Source of the DNA: an uncultured Erysipelotrichaceae bacterium
GTDB lineage: Bacteria > Bacillota_I > Bacilli_A > Erysipelotrichales > Erysipelotrichaceae
Direction of reading: 5' to 3'
DNA length: 12,328 nucleotides
Assembly: GCA_902784015.1 (NCBI GenBank)
Contig: CACZTC010000023.1
Span: forward strand, 1-12,328
Shown here: in pieces, positions 1 through 6,208 of the stretch
Layout: every line of letters starts with the position of its first letter
How positions within the stretch are numbered: the stretch's first letter is position 1
The notes under the pieces: model-generated
Database searches by the model: none
What the model saw: only the letters and a program-made list of their open reading frames with translations
Told to the model about the DNA's origin: nothing
Program-made: the position numbers and the translations under genes

Positions 1-1
1 A

Positions 2-679
2 GGGGTAGTAACAGAAAAGAATAGTTTTGAACCAACTATTAATACGATAGAAGATTATTATACATATCGCCAAGATATCTCAGGAAAGGTCTATCTATTA
101 GAAACATCATGGCCTGTTGTTTATCAATATGATGAACCTCAAAATGTTGTTTTACGTTGCGATAAAACAGAATCAATGACGCAAGTTGGTAAGAGTGCTG
201 AAAATGTATTAAATTCGTTCAGTAGTGAAACAGTTAGCTATAAAGCTCAAGATCTTCTCCAACAAGCACGTGATATTCAACAATTATCACAAAGCACAAA
301 TACAATGTTGATTTGGATAGCTGGTATATCTTTATTAGTTGGTGGTATTGGGGTGATGAATATAATGTTAGTATCCGTTACCGAAAGAACTAATGAAATA
401 GGTTTAAAAAAGGCAATTGGTGCACCACGTAAATCCATTCTATCGCAATTCTTAACGGAAGCTGTTGTCTTAAGTTCAACTGGAGGAATATTAGGTGTAA
501 TTGTGGGTATTATCTTAGCGCAAATTATTTCGCGCTTAAATAATACGCCAGTAGCTATCAATGTGCCGGCTACCGTATTTGCGGTCTTCTTTTCAATGTT
601 GATAGGTATAATCTTTGGTATTATTCCTTCATATAAAGCTTCTAATCTAGATCCAATCGAAGCATTAAGGCATGAATAA
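2..679 (+). CDS. ABC transporter permease, MacB/FtsX type (5' truncated by window edge)
   Basis: This is the C-terminal part of an integral membrane permease of the MacB/LolC/FtsX class (type VII ABC transporters). The reading frame is open to the left edge, so the ATG at 176 is internal and the visible 225 residues are only the end of the protein. About the first 85 residues look like the end of the extracytoplasmic MacB periplasmic-core-like domain. Three membrane segments follow, near residues 100-123, 150-178 and 186-208. Between the first two is the hallmark cytoplasmic segment [14 protein letters not shown], and the protein ends with the characteristic [11 protein letters not shown]. 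These are FtsX-domain signatures. In this class the ATPase is a separate or upstream domain, expected left of the window. Such systems export peptides or antibiotics, or move lipoproteins; the substrate cannot be read here. Its stop overlaps the following lipoprotein-like gene by 8 nt, suggesting one operon. Confidence 0.9.
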   Translation, partial: GVVTEKNSFEPTINTIEDYYTYRQDISGKVYLLETSWPVVYQYDEPQNVVLRCDKTESMTQVGKSAENVLNSFSSETVSYKAQDLLQQARDIQQLSQSTNTMLIWIAGISLLVGGIGVMNIMLVSVTERTNEIGLKKAIGAPRKSILSQFLTEAVVLSSTGGILGVIVGIILAQIISRLNNTPVAINVPATVFAVFFSMLIGIIFGIIPSYKASNLDPIEALRHE

Positions 680-1229
680 TAAGAATAAAAGAATCTATTT
701 AAAAATGAAAAAGAATAAATATCTAATTATATTTGTTGCATGTATAATAGCTCTATTTTCATATGCATGTTCAAATGATAATAAACAAGAAGAAAATAAT
801 TATGTTTATTCATATGGTGGTATTTCTGTTATTAAAACAGATGGTTGGGAAATAAAAGATATGAATAATCAAGCGAGTGATGAATTCATGTATTATTCAG
901 ATAATGGGGTTATTGATATTTATTTTCGTCAAATAGAAGGAATGGATGATGAAGAATTAAATAATTATATGAATAATGGTATGCCTAATCATATGGAAGA
1001 AGGACTTCAAGGCATAGGATATGAGAATATTATGGTTACTCCTTCTAGTGTTGGTATTATGGGTAAAGAATTCCCATCATGTTTTGCGACATATGAATAT
1101 CAAGGTGAGAAATTAGAAGAATGTATATTTGCGCATTTGGTAGATGAAGAAATAATGTTGATAGATATATGCGCTTTTAGAGGAAGTACAATACCTCAAT
1201 TATTAGAATTAATTGAATATAATGAATAA
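672..1229 (+). CDS. Putative small lipoprotein, function unknown
   Basis: I do not recognise the family. Two starts are possible. ATG 672 overlaps the permease stop by 8 nt (185 aa, possible translational coupling). ATG 705 gives 174 aa and a cleaner signal peptide: [10 protein letters not shown], a hydrophobic core, then a cysteine at residue 22 in the context FSYAC. That lipobox is imperfect (Ser at -3) but with the following polar [10 protein letters not shown] run suggests a lipid-anchored extracytoplasmic protein. Neither start has a good SD sequence; I keep 672 as the outer boundary and favour 705 as the working start. The mature part is acidic, rich in Asp, Glu and Asn, and has no motif I can name. 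Position directly after the permease suggests it belongs to that transporter's operon, perhaps as an accessory surface protein; this is inference. A hairpin terminator follows its stop. Confidence 0.7.
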   Translation: MNNKNKRIYLKMKKNKYLIIFVACIIALFSYACSNDNKQEENNYVYSYGGISVIKTDGWEIKDMNNQASDEFMYYSDNGVIDIYFRQIEGMDDEELNNYMNNGMPNHMEEGLQGIGYENIMVTPSSVGIMGKEFPSCFATYEYQGEKLEECIFAHLVDEEIMLIDICAFRGSTIPQLLELIEYNE

Positions 1230-1232
1230 AAT

Positions 1233-1254
1233 AAGGCGGTAAATATACCGCCTT
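1233..1254. terminator. Bidirectional hairpin terminator between convergent genes
   Basis: A perfect 9-bp stem (AAGGCGGTA at 1233-1241 pairing with TACCGCCTT at 1246-1254) encloses a 4-nt AATA loop. It lies between the plus-strand lipoprotein gene (stop 1227-1229) and the minus-strand nucleotidyltransferase gene (stop 1271-1273). Read on the minus strand the stem is followed by TATTTTATT, a fair U-tract; on the plus strand the tract (TTTAGTATCTTTATT) is interrupted. It probably terminates both transcripts, more efficiently on the minus strand. Confidence 0.85.
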
Positions 1255-1270
1255 TAGTATCTTTATTATC

Positions 1271-2173
1271 TTAATCCCATAAGCTATCTGGATAGATGCC
1301 TTTATCTTTCATATCTTGGATTCTTTTTATTACATATGGCTTATCTTCGCGATAAGTAACACCAAACCAATCATCTTCACTAGACATAGCTTTAACATTA
1401 CATTTATGATCCTTAATCAAATCACCAACTGTGGTAGGGATAACTAATTCACATTTAAGAGGATTATTAGGAATTTCTTTTTTTAGGAAATCATTAAAAT
1501 ATTCTTTTGAATCAGTAAATATCTTAGGTGTAAATCCCCAGAAATTCATTGATACTAATGTATTATCATCTAATTCTAGCCATTTATCATCTGATTCATA
1601 AACAGCTTTATTATCATGTAATTCTATTTTTTGTATTTCGACAATATTAGTTAAATTATGATTATTATCTACTTCGCATATGCCACGCGTTACGCTACCA
1701 TGTTCAGTCAAAGTATTCTTACAAAGATAACCAATCATTCCATAATTATCATCACTTACTTCTTCATTTAAGAATTTATACATAGTACGATATGCATTTT
1801 TACCATAATAATCATCCGCATTAATTATGCAGAAAGGCTCATTGACTACATTTTCTAAAGCTAATAAAGCATGGGTAGTTCCCCATGGTTTACTTCTTCC
1901 TTCTGGCAGTTCAAAGCCATCTGGCAAATCATTTAAATCTTGATATGCAAAATCAATAGCGACATGTTTTTCGATACGATCAGTTAAAGCATTGCGAATA
2001 GCTTGTTCATGTTGTCTTTGGATAATTAATACAATTCGATCGAAGCCCGCTTCATAAGCATCATAAATAGAAAAATCAATAATGGGTTCCCCATGATTAC
2101 CCACGCCATCTATTTGTTTCATTCCTCCATATCTGCTTCCTATACCAGCAGCTAAAATTGCTAAAGTTGTCAT
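1271..2173 (-). CDS. Sugar nucleotidyltransferase-like protein (NTP_transferase fold)
   Basis: This is a 300-residue cytoplasmic protein of the nucleotidyltransferase family that joins a sugar-1-phosphate and an NTP to give an NDP-sugar and pyrophosphate. The nucleotide-binding signature is at residues 7-20 (LAAGIGSRYGGMKQ, the GxGxRxGxxK pattern). A WGTTHA segment at 97-102 resembles the base-recognising loop of the family, and NADDYYG at 118-124 supplies the likely metal-binding aspartates. These motifs resemble those of GalU/RmlA-type enzymes, but the exact sugar and nucleotide cannot be assigned. The length is within the range for single-domain members. The start is well supported: GAGGT (plus coordinates 2181-2185) sits 7 nt before the ATG, and a near-consensus promoter lies just upstream. 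It is transcribed alone, divergently from maf and convergently with the lipoprotein gene, so its neighbours do not reveal a pathway. A role in surface polysaccharide or lipid glycosylation is inference. Confidence 0.85.
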   Translation of the reverse strand: MTTLAILAAGIGSRYGGMKQIDGVGNHGEPIIDFSIYDAYEAGFDRIVLIIQRQHEQAIRNALTDRIEKHVAIDFAYQDLNDLPDGFELPEGRSKPWGTTHALLALENVVNEPFCIINADDYYGKNAYRTMYKFLNEEVSDDNYGMIGYLCKNTLTEHGSVTRGICEVDNNHNLTNIVEIQKIELHDNKAVYESDDKWLELDDNTLVSMNFWGFTPKIFTDSKEYFNDFLKKEIPNNPLKCELVIPTTVGDLIKDHKCNVKAMSSEDDWFGVTYREDKPYVIKRIQDMKDKGIYPDSLWD

Positions 2174-2194
2174 AATATTTACCTCGTATAATTC

Positions 2195-2224
2195 ATTATA
2201 GACTGTAATAGTTATTTAAAACAA
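2195..2224 (-). promoter_or_regulatory. Sigma-A-type promoter of the nucleotidyltransferase gene
   Basis: On the minus strand a perfect -10 hexamer TATAAT (plus 2195-2200) is preceded after 18 nt by TTGTTT (plus 2219-2224) as the -35. The expected start is near 2188, leaving a leader of about 15 nt that contains the GAGGT ribosome-binding site at 2181-2185. Confidence 0.75.
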
Positions 2225-2226
2225 TG

Positions 2227-2232
2227 TAGAAT
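2227..2232 (+). promoter_or_regulatory. Candidate -10 box of maf, 8 nt before the ATG
   Basis: TAGAAT lies 8 nt upstream of the maf ATG, preceded by AATG. A -35 is not convincing. Transcription from this box would begin within about 1-3 nt of the start codon, giving a leaderless or near-leaderless mRNA; no SD sequence exists in this gap. The same 10-mer AATGTAGAAT recurs 9 nt before the hydrolase ATG at 9686. Confidence 0.45.
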
Positions 2233-2240
2233 GAATAAGT

Positions 2241-2798
2241 ATGAAAAAACTAATCCTAGCTTCAAAAAGTCCAAGAAGAAAAGAGATATTAGCTACATGT
2301 GGCTATCCTTTTGAATGTATACCTGCTGATATAGAAGAAGTAATAGATGAAAATAAAAATATCATTGATGCAATTAAAGAAATAGCTAAGAAAAAAGCAT
2401 TAGCTATTTACCAAGATAATGAAGAAGCAGTTGTGATAGGTAGTGATACAGTAGTAGTTGTTGATAATATTATTTTAGGTAAACCTAAAAATAGAGAAGA
2501 AGCTAAAAAGATGCTGAAGATGTTATCTAATAATACACATCAAGTTATTACAGGCTTATGCATAGTTTCTAAAGAAGAATGTTATGAAGATTATAGTATT
2601 TCTAATGTCACTTTTATGGATATGAGCGAAGCAGAAATAGAAGAATATGTTAATAGTAAAGAATGTGATGATAAAGCAGGGGCTTATGCCATCCAAGGGC
2701 TTGGGGGTAAATATATAAGTAATATTGAAGGCGATTATTATGCGATTATGGGTTTACCTATAAATAAGGTATATATGCATTTACGTAAAGTATTATAG
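2241..2798 (+). CDS. maf: Maf family nucleoside triphosphate pyrophosphatase
   Basis: Maf proteins are cytoplasmic house-cleaning enzymes that hydrolyse non-canonical or excess nucleoside triphosphates (dTTP, UTP and modified nucleotides in characterised members) to the monophosphate and pyrophosphate; B. subtilis Maf is linked to septum formation. The 185 residues match the usual size. Visible signatures are the N-terminal LILASKSPRRKEIL (4-17), SDTVV with the catalytic Asp69 (68-72), GKP (80-82), DKAGAYAIQG (144-153) and GDYYAIMGLP (164-173). No SD precedes the ATG, but the family always begins with this strand and motif, so 2241 is the right start; the likely promoter -10 is only 8 nt away. 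It is divergent from the nucleotidyltransferase gene, and the tRNA-Thr gene begins 23 nt after its stop with no terminator hairpin between, so read-through into the tRNA is possible. Confidence 0.96.
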   Translation: MKKLILASKSPRRKEILATCGYPFECIPADIEEVIDENKNIIDAIKEIAKKKALAIYQDNEEAVVIGSDTVVVVDNIILGKPKNREEAKKMLKMLSNNTHQVITGLCIVSKEECYEDYSISNVTFMDMSEAEIEEYVNSKECDDKAGAYAIQGLGGKYISNIEGDYYAIMGLPINKVYMHLRKVL

Positions 2799-2802
2799 AA
2801 TA

Positions 2803-2811
2803 TGCTATGAT
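2803..2811 (+). promoter_or_regulatory. Extended -10 promoter candidate for tRNA-Thr
   Basis: TGCTATGAT matches an extended -10 (TG-n-TATGAT) and lies 10 nt before the mature tRNA 5' end, right after the maf stop. A start near 2818 would give a tRNA precursor with a very short 5' leader. The -35 would fall inside the maf coding end and is weak. Confidence 0.5.
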
Positions 2812-2821
2812 AATAAAAAGC

Positions 2822-2895
2822 GCCGGATTAGTATAGTGGTAATACGCATCCATGGTAAGGATGAACGGGCAGTTCAATTCTGCCATCCGGCACCA
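2822..2895 (+). tRNA. tRNA-Thr (anticodon GGT)
   Basis: A complete 74-nt cloverleaf can be drawn by hand. The 7-bp acceptor stem is GCCGGAT with ATCCGGC, discriminator A, and CCA is genome-encoded (2893-2895). The D stem GTAT/ATAC has a short 7-nt loop. The anticodon stem CATCC/GGATG carries the loop ATGGTAA with T33 and anticodon GGT, reading ACC and ACU threonine codons. The T stem GGCAG/CTGCC has the loop TTCAATT. It lies between maf and the small membrane protein gene, whose ATG is only 18 nt downstream with no terminator between. Confidence 0.97.
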
Positions 2896-2913
2896 TGAAT
2901 ATGGGGAGGGAAA

Positions 2914-3360
2914 ATGAGAGTATTTAAGAAATTATTAAATTGGATATCATTGTTGTTGGTACTTGGCGGAGTAATGTTGATGGTGGTTACATATTTCACT
3001 AATAAATCATTCATCACATATTTATCTAATCAATTAAATAGTGCTCAATTTGGCATACCTATGAAAAGAATGTTGATAGGTGTAGGTTTAGTTTTATTAG
3101 GTCTAATCTTCTTTGCGATTTCATTAAAAGTTGGCGGACGTATTAAGCGCCAAGATAAAGAAAGAAGAGCTGAAGAAAAAGAAAGGCGTAAGGAACAAGA
3201 AGCATATAATAAACAGATTCAACAAGAAGCCGAAGAAGCTAAAGCTGAAAATGAAAGACTCAAACAAGAAGCTGAAGAAGCTCAAGCTCAATTAAGAGCT
3301 TTGAATCAAAATCCAGTTGAGGAAGTTGAAGCTGAGGTAGTTGAAAATAGTGAAGAATAA
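2914..3360 (+). CDS. Small membrane protein with C-terminal coiled coil, unknown function
   Basis: I do not recognise this 148-residue protein. Two hydrophobic segments (about 9-27 and 53-72) are separated by a short polar loop, so both ends should face the cytoplasm. From about residue 73 to 131 it is a strongly charged heptad-like segment rich in Glu, Lys, Arg, Gln and Ala (for example EEAKAENERLKQEAEEAQAQ), a probable cytoplasmic coiled coil, and it ends in an acidic tail. The layout suggests a membrane-anchored scaffold or oligomer, but no catalytic motif is visible. The start is supported by a GGGGAGGG SD sequence at 2903-2910, only 3-4 nt from the ATG. It begins 18 nt after tRNA-Thr and appears to share its transcript; a strong intrinsic terminator overlaps its stop codon. 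Confidence 0.85.
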   Translation: MRVFKKLLNWISLLLVLGGVMLMVVTYFTNKSFITYLSNQLNSAQFGIPMKRMLIGVGLVLLGLIFFAISLKVGGRIKRQDKERRAEEKERRKEQEAYNKQIQQEAEEAKAENERLKQEAEEAQAQLRALNQNPVEEVEAEVVENSEE

Positions 3361-3387
3361 AGTATAGTATCTATACTTTATTTTTTT
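3359..3387 (+). terminator. Intrinsic terminator after the tRNA-Thr/membrane protein unit
   Basis: A 9-bp perfect stem (AAAGTATAG at 3359-3367 with CTATACTTT at 3371-3379) and a 3-nt loop are followed by A and seven T (3381-3387). The stem starts inside the stop codon of the membrane protein gene. It separates that unit from the cdaA promoter. Confidence 0.88.
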
Positions 3388-3401
3388 AGCATCAGCTCAG
3401 G

Positions 3402-3431
3402 CTAACAGGTATATATGATTCATGATATAAT
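3402..3431 (+). promoter_or_regulatory. Promoter of the cdaA-cdaR-glmM operon
   Basis: A perfect TATAAT (3426-3431) is preceded by TGA, making an extended -10 (TGATATAAT from 3423), and CTAACA at 3402-3407 lies 18 nt upstream as a plausible -35 (4 of 6 consensus). The start would be near 3438, just before the strong SD AGGAGAGG at 3443-3450, so the leader is only about 18 nt. Confidence 0.8.
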
Positions 3432-3455
3432 ATTCAAGTTATAGGAGAGGCTATC

Positions 3456-4772
3456 TTGTTATCAAATTTATCGCTAACACTTACTGATTTAAGAGAGATT
3501 ATAGTAATGATATTAGATATTTTGATTATCTGGTTCATCATTTACTATGCTTTATTAATTGTTAAGAATAATAATCGTACTACCCAGATATTTAAAGGTA
3601 TTCTCTTTTTAGTAATAGTTAATGGTTTAGCTAAATTATTAGGTTTAAAGACCTTACAATTCATTTTGGATATCTTCATTAACTGGGGCTTTTTGGCTTT
3701 CATTATTATTTTCCAACCTGAAATTAGATCCTTATTAGAAAGAATGGGTAAAACCAATATTTTCTCTAGAATTACAACTTTAACTGGCAATGAGAAAGAA
3801 GCATTAGTAGAAAATATTGTAAATGCGGTAATGCTGATGAGCGCTAACCAAACAGGGGCATTAATATCTATTGAACAATCAGATTCATTAGAAGGTTATA
3901 TTCAAACTGGAACAAGAATGAATTCAGATGTTACAGCTGAATTGCTTACATCTATTTTTGTTACAACTACACCATTACATGATGGAGCAGTAATTATTCA
4001 AGGTGATAAGATAGCTTGTGCTTCTGCTTATTTCCCACCAACTAATTTAGATTTACCATCAAGATATGGGGCTAGACATAGAGCGGCTATTGGTATTAGT
4101 GAAGTAAGTGATGCTGTGACAGTTGTTGTTTCAGAAGAGACAGGGGAAGTATCTATTACTGAAGGTGGCCAATTAATAAATGTTAAGCGCCAAGAATTAT
4201 ATGATTATCTGATGCGAGTTATAGTTGGCGAAAGTACGGAAGTAAAAACTAATCGCACAGAAGAAAAAATAATTGTCGAAAAGCAAGATGAGAATTTAGA
4301 GAATACTTCTTTATTAAGTAAATTAGCTATTCGCAAACAAGAAGATAATACCCAAGAAATATCTATCGATAAAATTGAAGAAGAAAATAAAACAGCTGAA
4401 GCTGCTGTATCTCAAGATGAATTTGAAGCACAATTGAGTGATACTGCACGTTTTGAATTAGCTAATAAACAAGCTAAAGAAATGGATATTAAATTACCAC
4501 ATAAGAAAGATAATGTTGATAATAAACCTAAGAGGATGACACGCGAAGAAGTAGAAGCTTTACGTAAAGAAAGTATAAATAAACTCAAAAAGAATAATGA
4601 AGATGACGAACTCAGTAATACGGCTAGACATGTTGTTATTACAAGAGATGAAGATAAAGAATTTGATACATCGATGCTAAATATTTCTAAGTTAGCAGGT
4701 TTTGAGAATGAACTAGATGATCAATTTGAAATTATTGAACAAATAGATGATAAGAATAAAGGTAATAAATAA
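3456..4772 (+). CDS. cdaA: Diadenylate cyclase CdaA with long C-terminal extension
   Basis: CdaA is the membrane-bound enzyme that condenses two ATP into cyclic di-AMP, the Bacillota second messenger controlling potassium and osmolyte transport and cell-wall integrity. Three membrane segments are visible (about 13-35, 43-63, 68-87), then the DisA_N/DAC cyclase domain to about residue 260 with both active-site signatures: the DGA motif in PLHDGAVII (D176-A178) and RYGARHRAAIG (203-213, the RHR motif). The enzyme looks intact. It starts at TTG, with the strong SD AGGAGAGG 5-8 nt before it and no better ATG. Characterised CdaA proteins are near 270-280 residues; this one is 438. The extra 175 or so residues are highly charged, rich in Lys, Glu, Asp and Asn, probably disordered, and hold a repeated LS[D/N]TAR motif (327-332 and 386-391). 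It is first in an operon with cdaR, 2 nt downstream. Confidence 0.96.
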   Translation: MLSNLSLTLTDLREIIVMILDILIIWFIIYYALLIVKNNNRTTQIFKGILFLVIVNGLAKLLGLKTLQFILDIFINWGFLAFIIIFQPEIRSLLERMGKTNIFSRITTLTGNEKEALVENIVNAVMLMSANQTGALISIEQSDSLEGYIQTGTRMNSDVTAELLTSIFVTTTPLHDGAVIIQGDKIACASAYFPPTNLDLPSRYGARHRAAIGISEVSDAVTVVVSEETGEVSITEGGQLINVKRQELYDYLMRVIVGESTEVKTNRTEEKIIVEKQDENLENTSLLSKLAIRKQEDNTQEISIDKIEEENKTAEAAVSQDEFEAQLSDTARFELANKQAKEMDIKLPHKKDNVDNKPKRMTREEVEALRKESINKLKKNNEDDELSNTARHVVITRDEDKEFDTSMLNISKLAGFENELDDQFEIIEQIDDKNKGNK

Positions 4773-4774
4773 GA

Positions 4775-6208
4775 ATGAGCGAGAAAAAGAATCAGTTAGA
4801 AAAAGATGTTATAACTGAAAAAACACAGGAGAATAAAACGGAATTAGCCAAAAGAATAGCTAACCAATCAAAACGTATGGCTAGTGGCTATCATGCTTTT
4901 GGTGATAGGCTTTTACGTGCGATTAGATGGTTTTCTTCTGGGATTGATAAAGTTTTATTCAATCGTAAGCATGCTCGCTTTACAGCGCTCATTTTAGCGA
5001 TATTACTATATAGTGTTGTCAATTATAATACGGTATCTTCTTTGATTGCAAAGCCTCTTGAATATAGCCGTACTTTAGAAGATGTACCTGTAGTAGCAAG
5101 ATATAATAGCGATACATTTGAAATGACAGGCTTAGATGAAACGGTGGATGTTATTGTATATGGCGATGCGACTTCAGTAACTAATTCAATTATTAATGAA
5201 GGTACTATTGTAGCTGATTTAGAAGGTTTAGATGAAGGAAGTCATGAAGTAAAATTGAAAGCTGAAGGATATGGTGGAGGAGTTAATGTTGTTATTGAAC
5301 CTTCCAACGTCCTAATAACATTAAAAAAGAAAACAACAGCACAATTTGAAATATCATATGATTTAATTCATTTAGATCAAATGGAAAGCATTTATAGTGT
5401 TGGCAATCCAGAATTTGAATCAACAACGATTAATGTTAGAGCCTCTAAAGATACCTTAGATACCATAGCTTTCGTTAAAGCATTAATTGATGTTTCTAAT
5501 AAGGTGGCTGACTTTGATCAGGAAGCTAAATTAGTTGCTTATGATAATAATGGTAATCCTGTTAATGCAGAAATCGTGCCTAATACTATTAATGTACATG
5601 TGCCAATAACTTCACCAAATAAAACCGTCCCGGTTGAAGTGCAGCTCAATGGGGAAGTTCCTGATGGTATGGCTATTTCAACGATTACTTTAGACCAACA
5701 AGCAGTAACTATTTATGGGGCAGAAACAACCTTACAAGAAATTGATAGAGTAGTTGTGACATTGAATGTTTCAACAATCACAAAAGATTCAACAATTCTA
5801 AGACCAGTTGTATTACCTACAGGTGTAAGTACAGCTAATATAAATCAAATATCTTTATCCGTGACCCTTGGCGAAATGAAAACTAAGAATATTAGAAATG
5901 TACCTATTAATTACATTAATAATGTCAATAATTTCAAAGCTTCGCAGCCAAACAATATCACTACAACAACCGTAGTAGTAAGTGGTACACAAGAGAACAT
6001 AGATTTAATCAAAGCTGAAGATATAAATGTTTATATAGATTTGATAAATGCTACACCAGGCTTACAAGAATTCCAATTATTAGTAGATCAACCTTCAAGT
6101 GGCCTTGTTAAATATTCTTTACAAGAATCAACTTATGAATTGAATATTCATGGCGAAACTGGTGAAACAGAAGAAGATAATGGAGGAAATGAAGCAGATA
6201 ATGGGTAA
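4775..6208 (+). CDS. cdaR: CdaA regulatory protein CdaR (YbbR-domain protein)
   Basis: CdaR is the membrane partner that binds CdaA and modulates c-di-AMP synthesis. Here a charged cytoplasmic N-terminus of about 65 residues precedes one membrane segment (about 67-84), and the rest is extracytoplasmic. Four beta-rich repeats can be set out near 104-185, 190-277, 283-365 and 371-458, each with the P-V/N-V and V...G pattern of YbbR domains; four domains and 477 residues agree with the B. subtilis protein. The last 18 residues are an acidic Gly/Glu/Asn tail. The ATG is 2 nt after the cdaA stop; AAAGG about 12 nt upstream is a weak SD, so coupling to cdaA translation is likely. Its stop overlaps the glmM start by 8 nt. 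The cytoplasmic N-terminus is longer than needed for a simple anchor and could meet the long CdaA tail, which is speculation. Confidence 0.95.
   Translation: MSEKKNQLEKDVITEKTQENKTELAKRIANQSKRMASGYHAFGDRLLRAIRWFSSGIDKVLFNRKHARFTALILAILLYSVVNYNTVSSLIAKPLEYSRTLEDVPVVARYNSDTFEMTGLDETVDVIVYGDATSVTNSIINEGTIVADLEGLDEGSHEVKLKAEGYGGGVNVVIEPSNVLITLKKKTTAQFEISYDLIHLDQMESIYSVGNPEFESTTINVRASKDTLDTIAFVKALIDVSNKVADFDQEAKLVAYDNNGNPVNAEIVPNTINVHVPITSPNKTVPVEVQLNGEVPDGMAISTITLDQQAVTIYGAETTLQEIDRVVVTLNVSTITKDSTILRPVVLPTGVSTANINQISLSVTLGEMKTKNIRNVPINYINNVNNFKASQPNNITTTTVVVSGTQENIDLIKAEDINVYIDLINATPGLQEFQLLVDQPSSGLVKYSLQESTYELNIHGETGETEEDNGGNEADNG

Noticed and set aside
176..178. ATG 176 as the start of the permease
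   Set aside because: The frame is open upstream to base 2 and the protein from 176 would lack most of the extracytoplasmic domain; the gene is cut by the window.
277..561. Minus-strand open frame opposite the permease
   Set aside because: It lies wholly antisense to a clear membrane protein, and its translation has no recognisable motif; a shadow frame. The same applies to minus frames at 3545-3790, 6998-7264, 7940-8176, 8219-8428 and 8963-9211.
1340..1356. Hairpin CTTATC/GATAAG
   Set aside because: It is inside the nucleotidyltransferase coding sequence with no T-tract and is probably chance.
2822..2895. tRNA-Thr as an integration (att) site
   Set aside because: There is no integrase nearby and no direct repeat of the tRNA 3' end elsewhere in the window.
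69..4200. Recurring word CGCCAAGA (near 69, 3149 and 4188)
   Set aside because: Each copy is inside a coding region and reflects Arg-Gln codon pairs, not a regulatory repeat.
6150..6200. Longer glmM start(s) at 6150, 6180 or 6189
   Set aside because: They add residues before MGKYFGTDG, where the family begins, and lie in a region that codes the cdaR tail.
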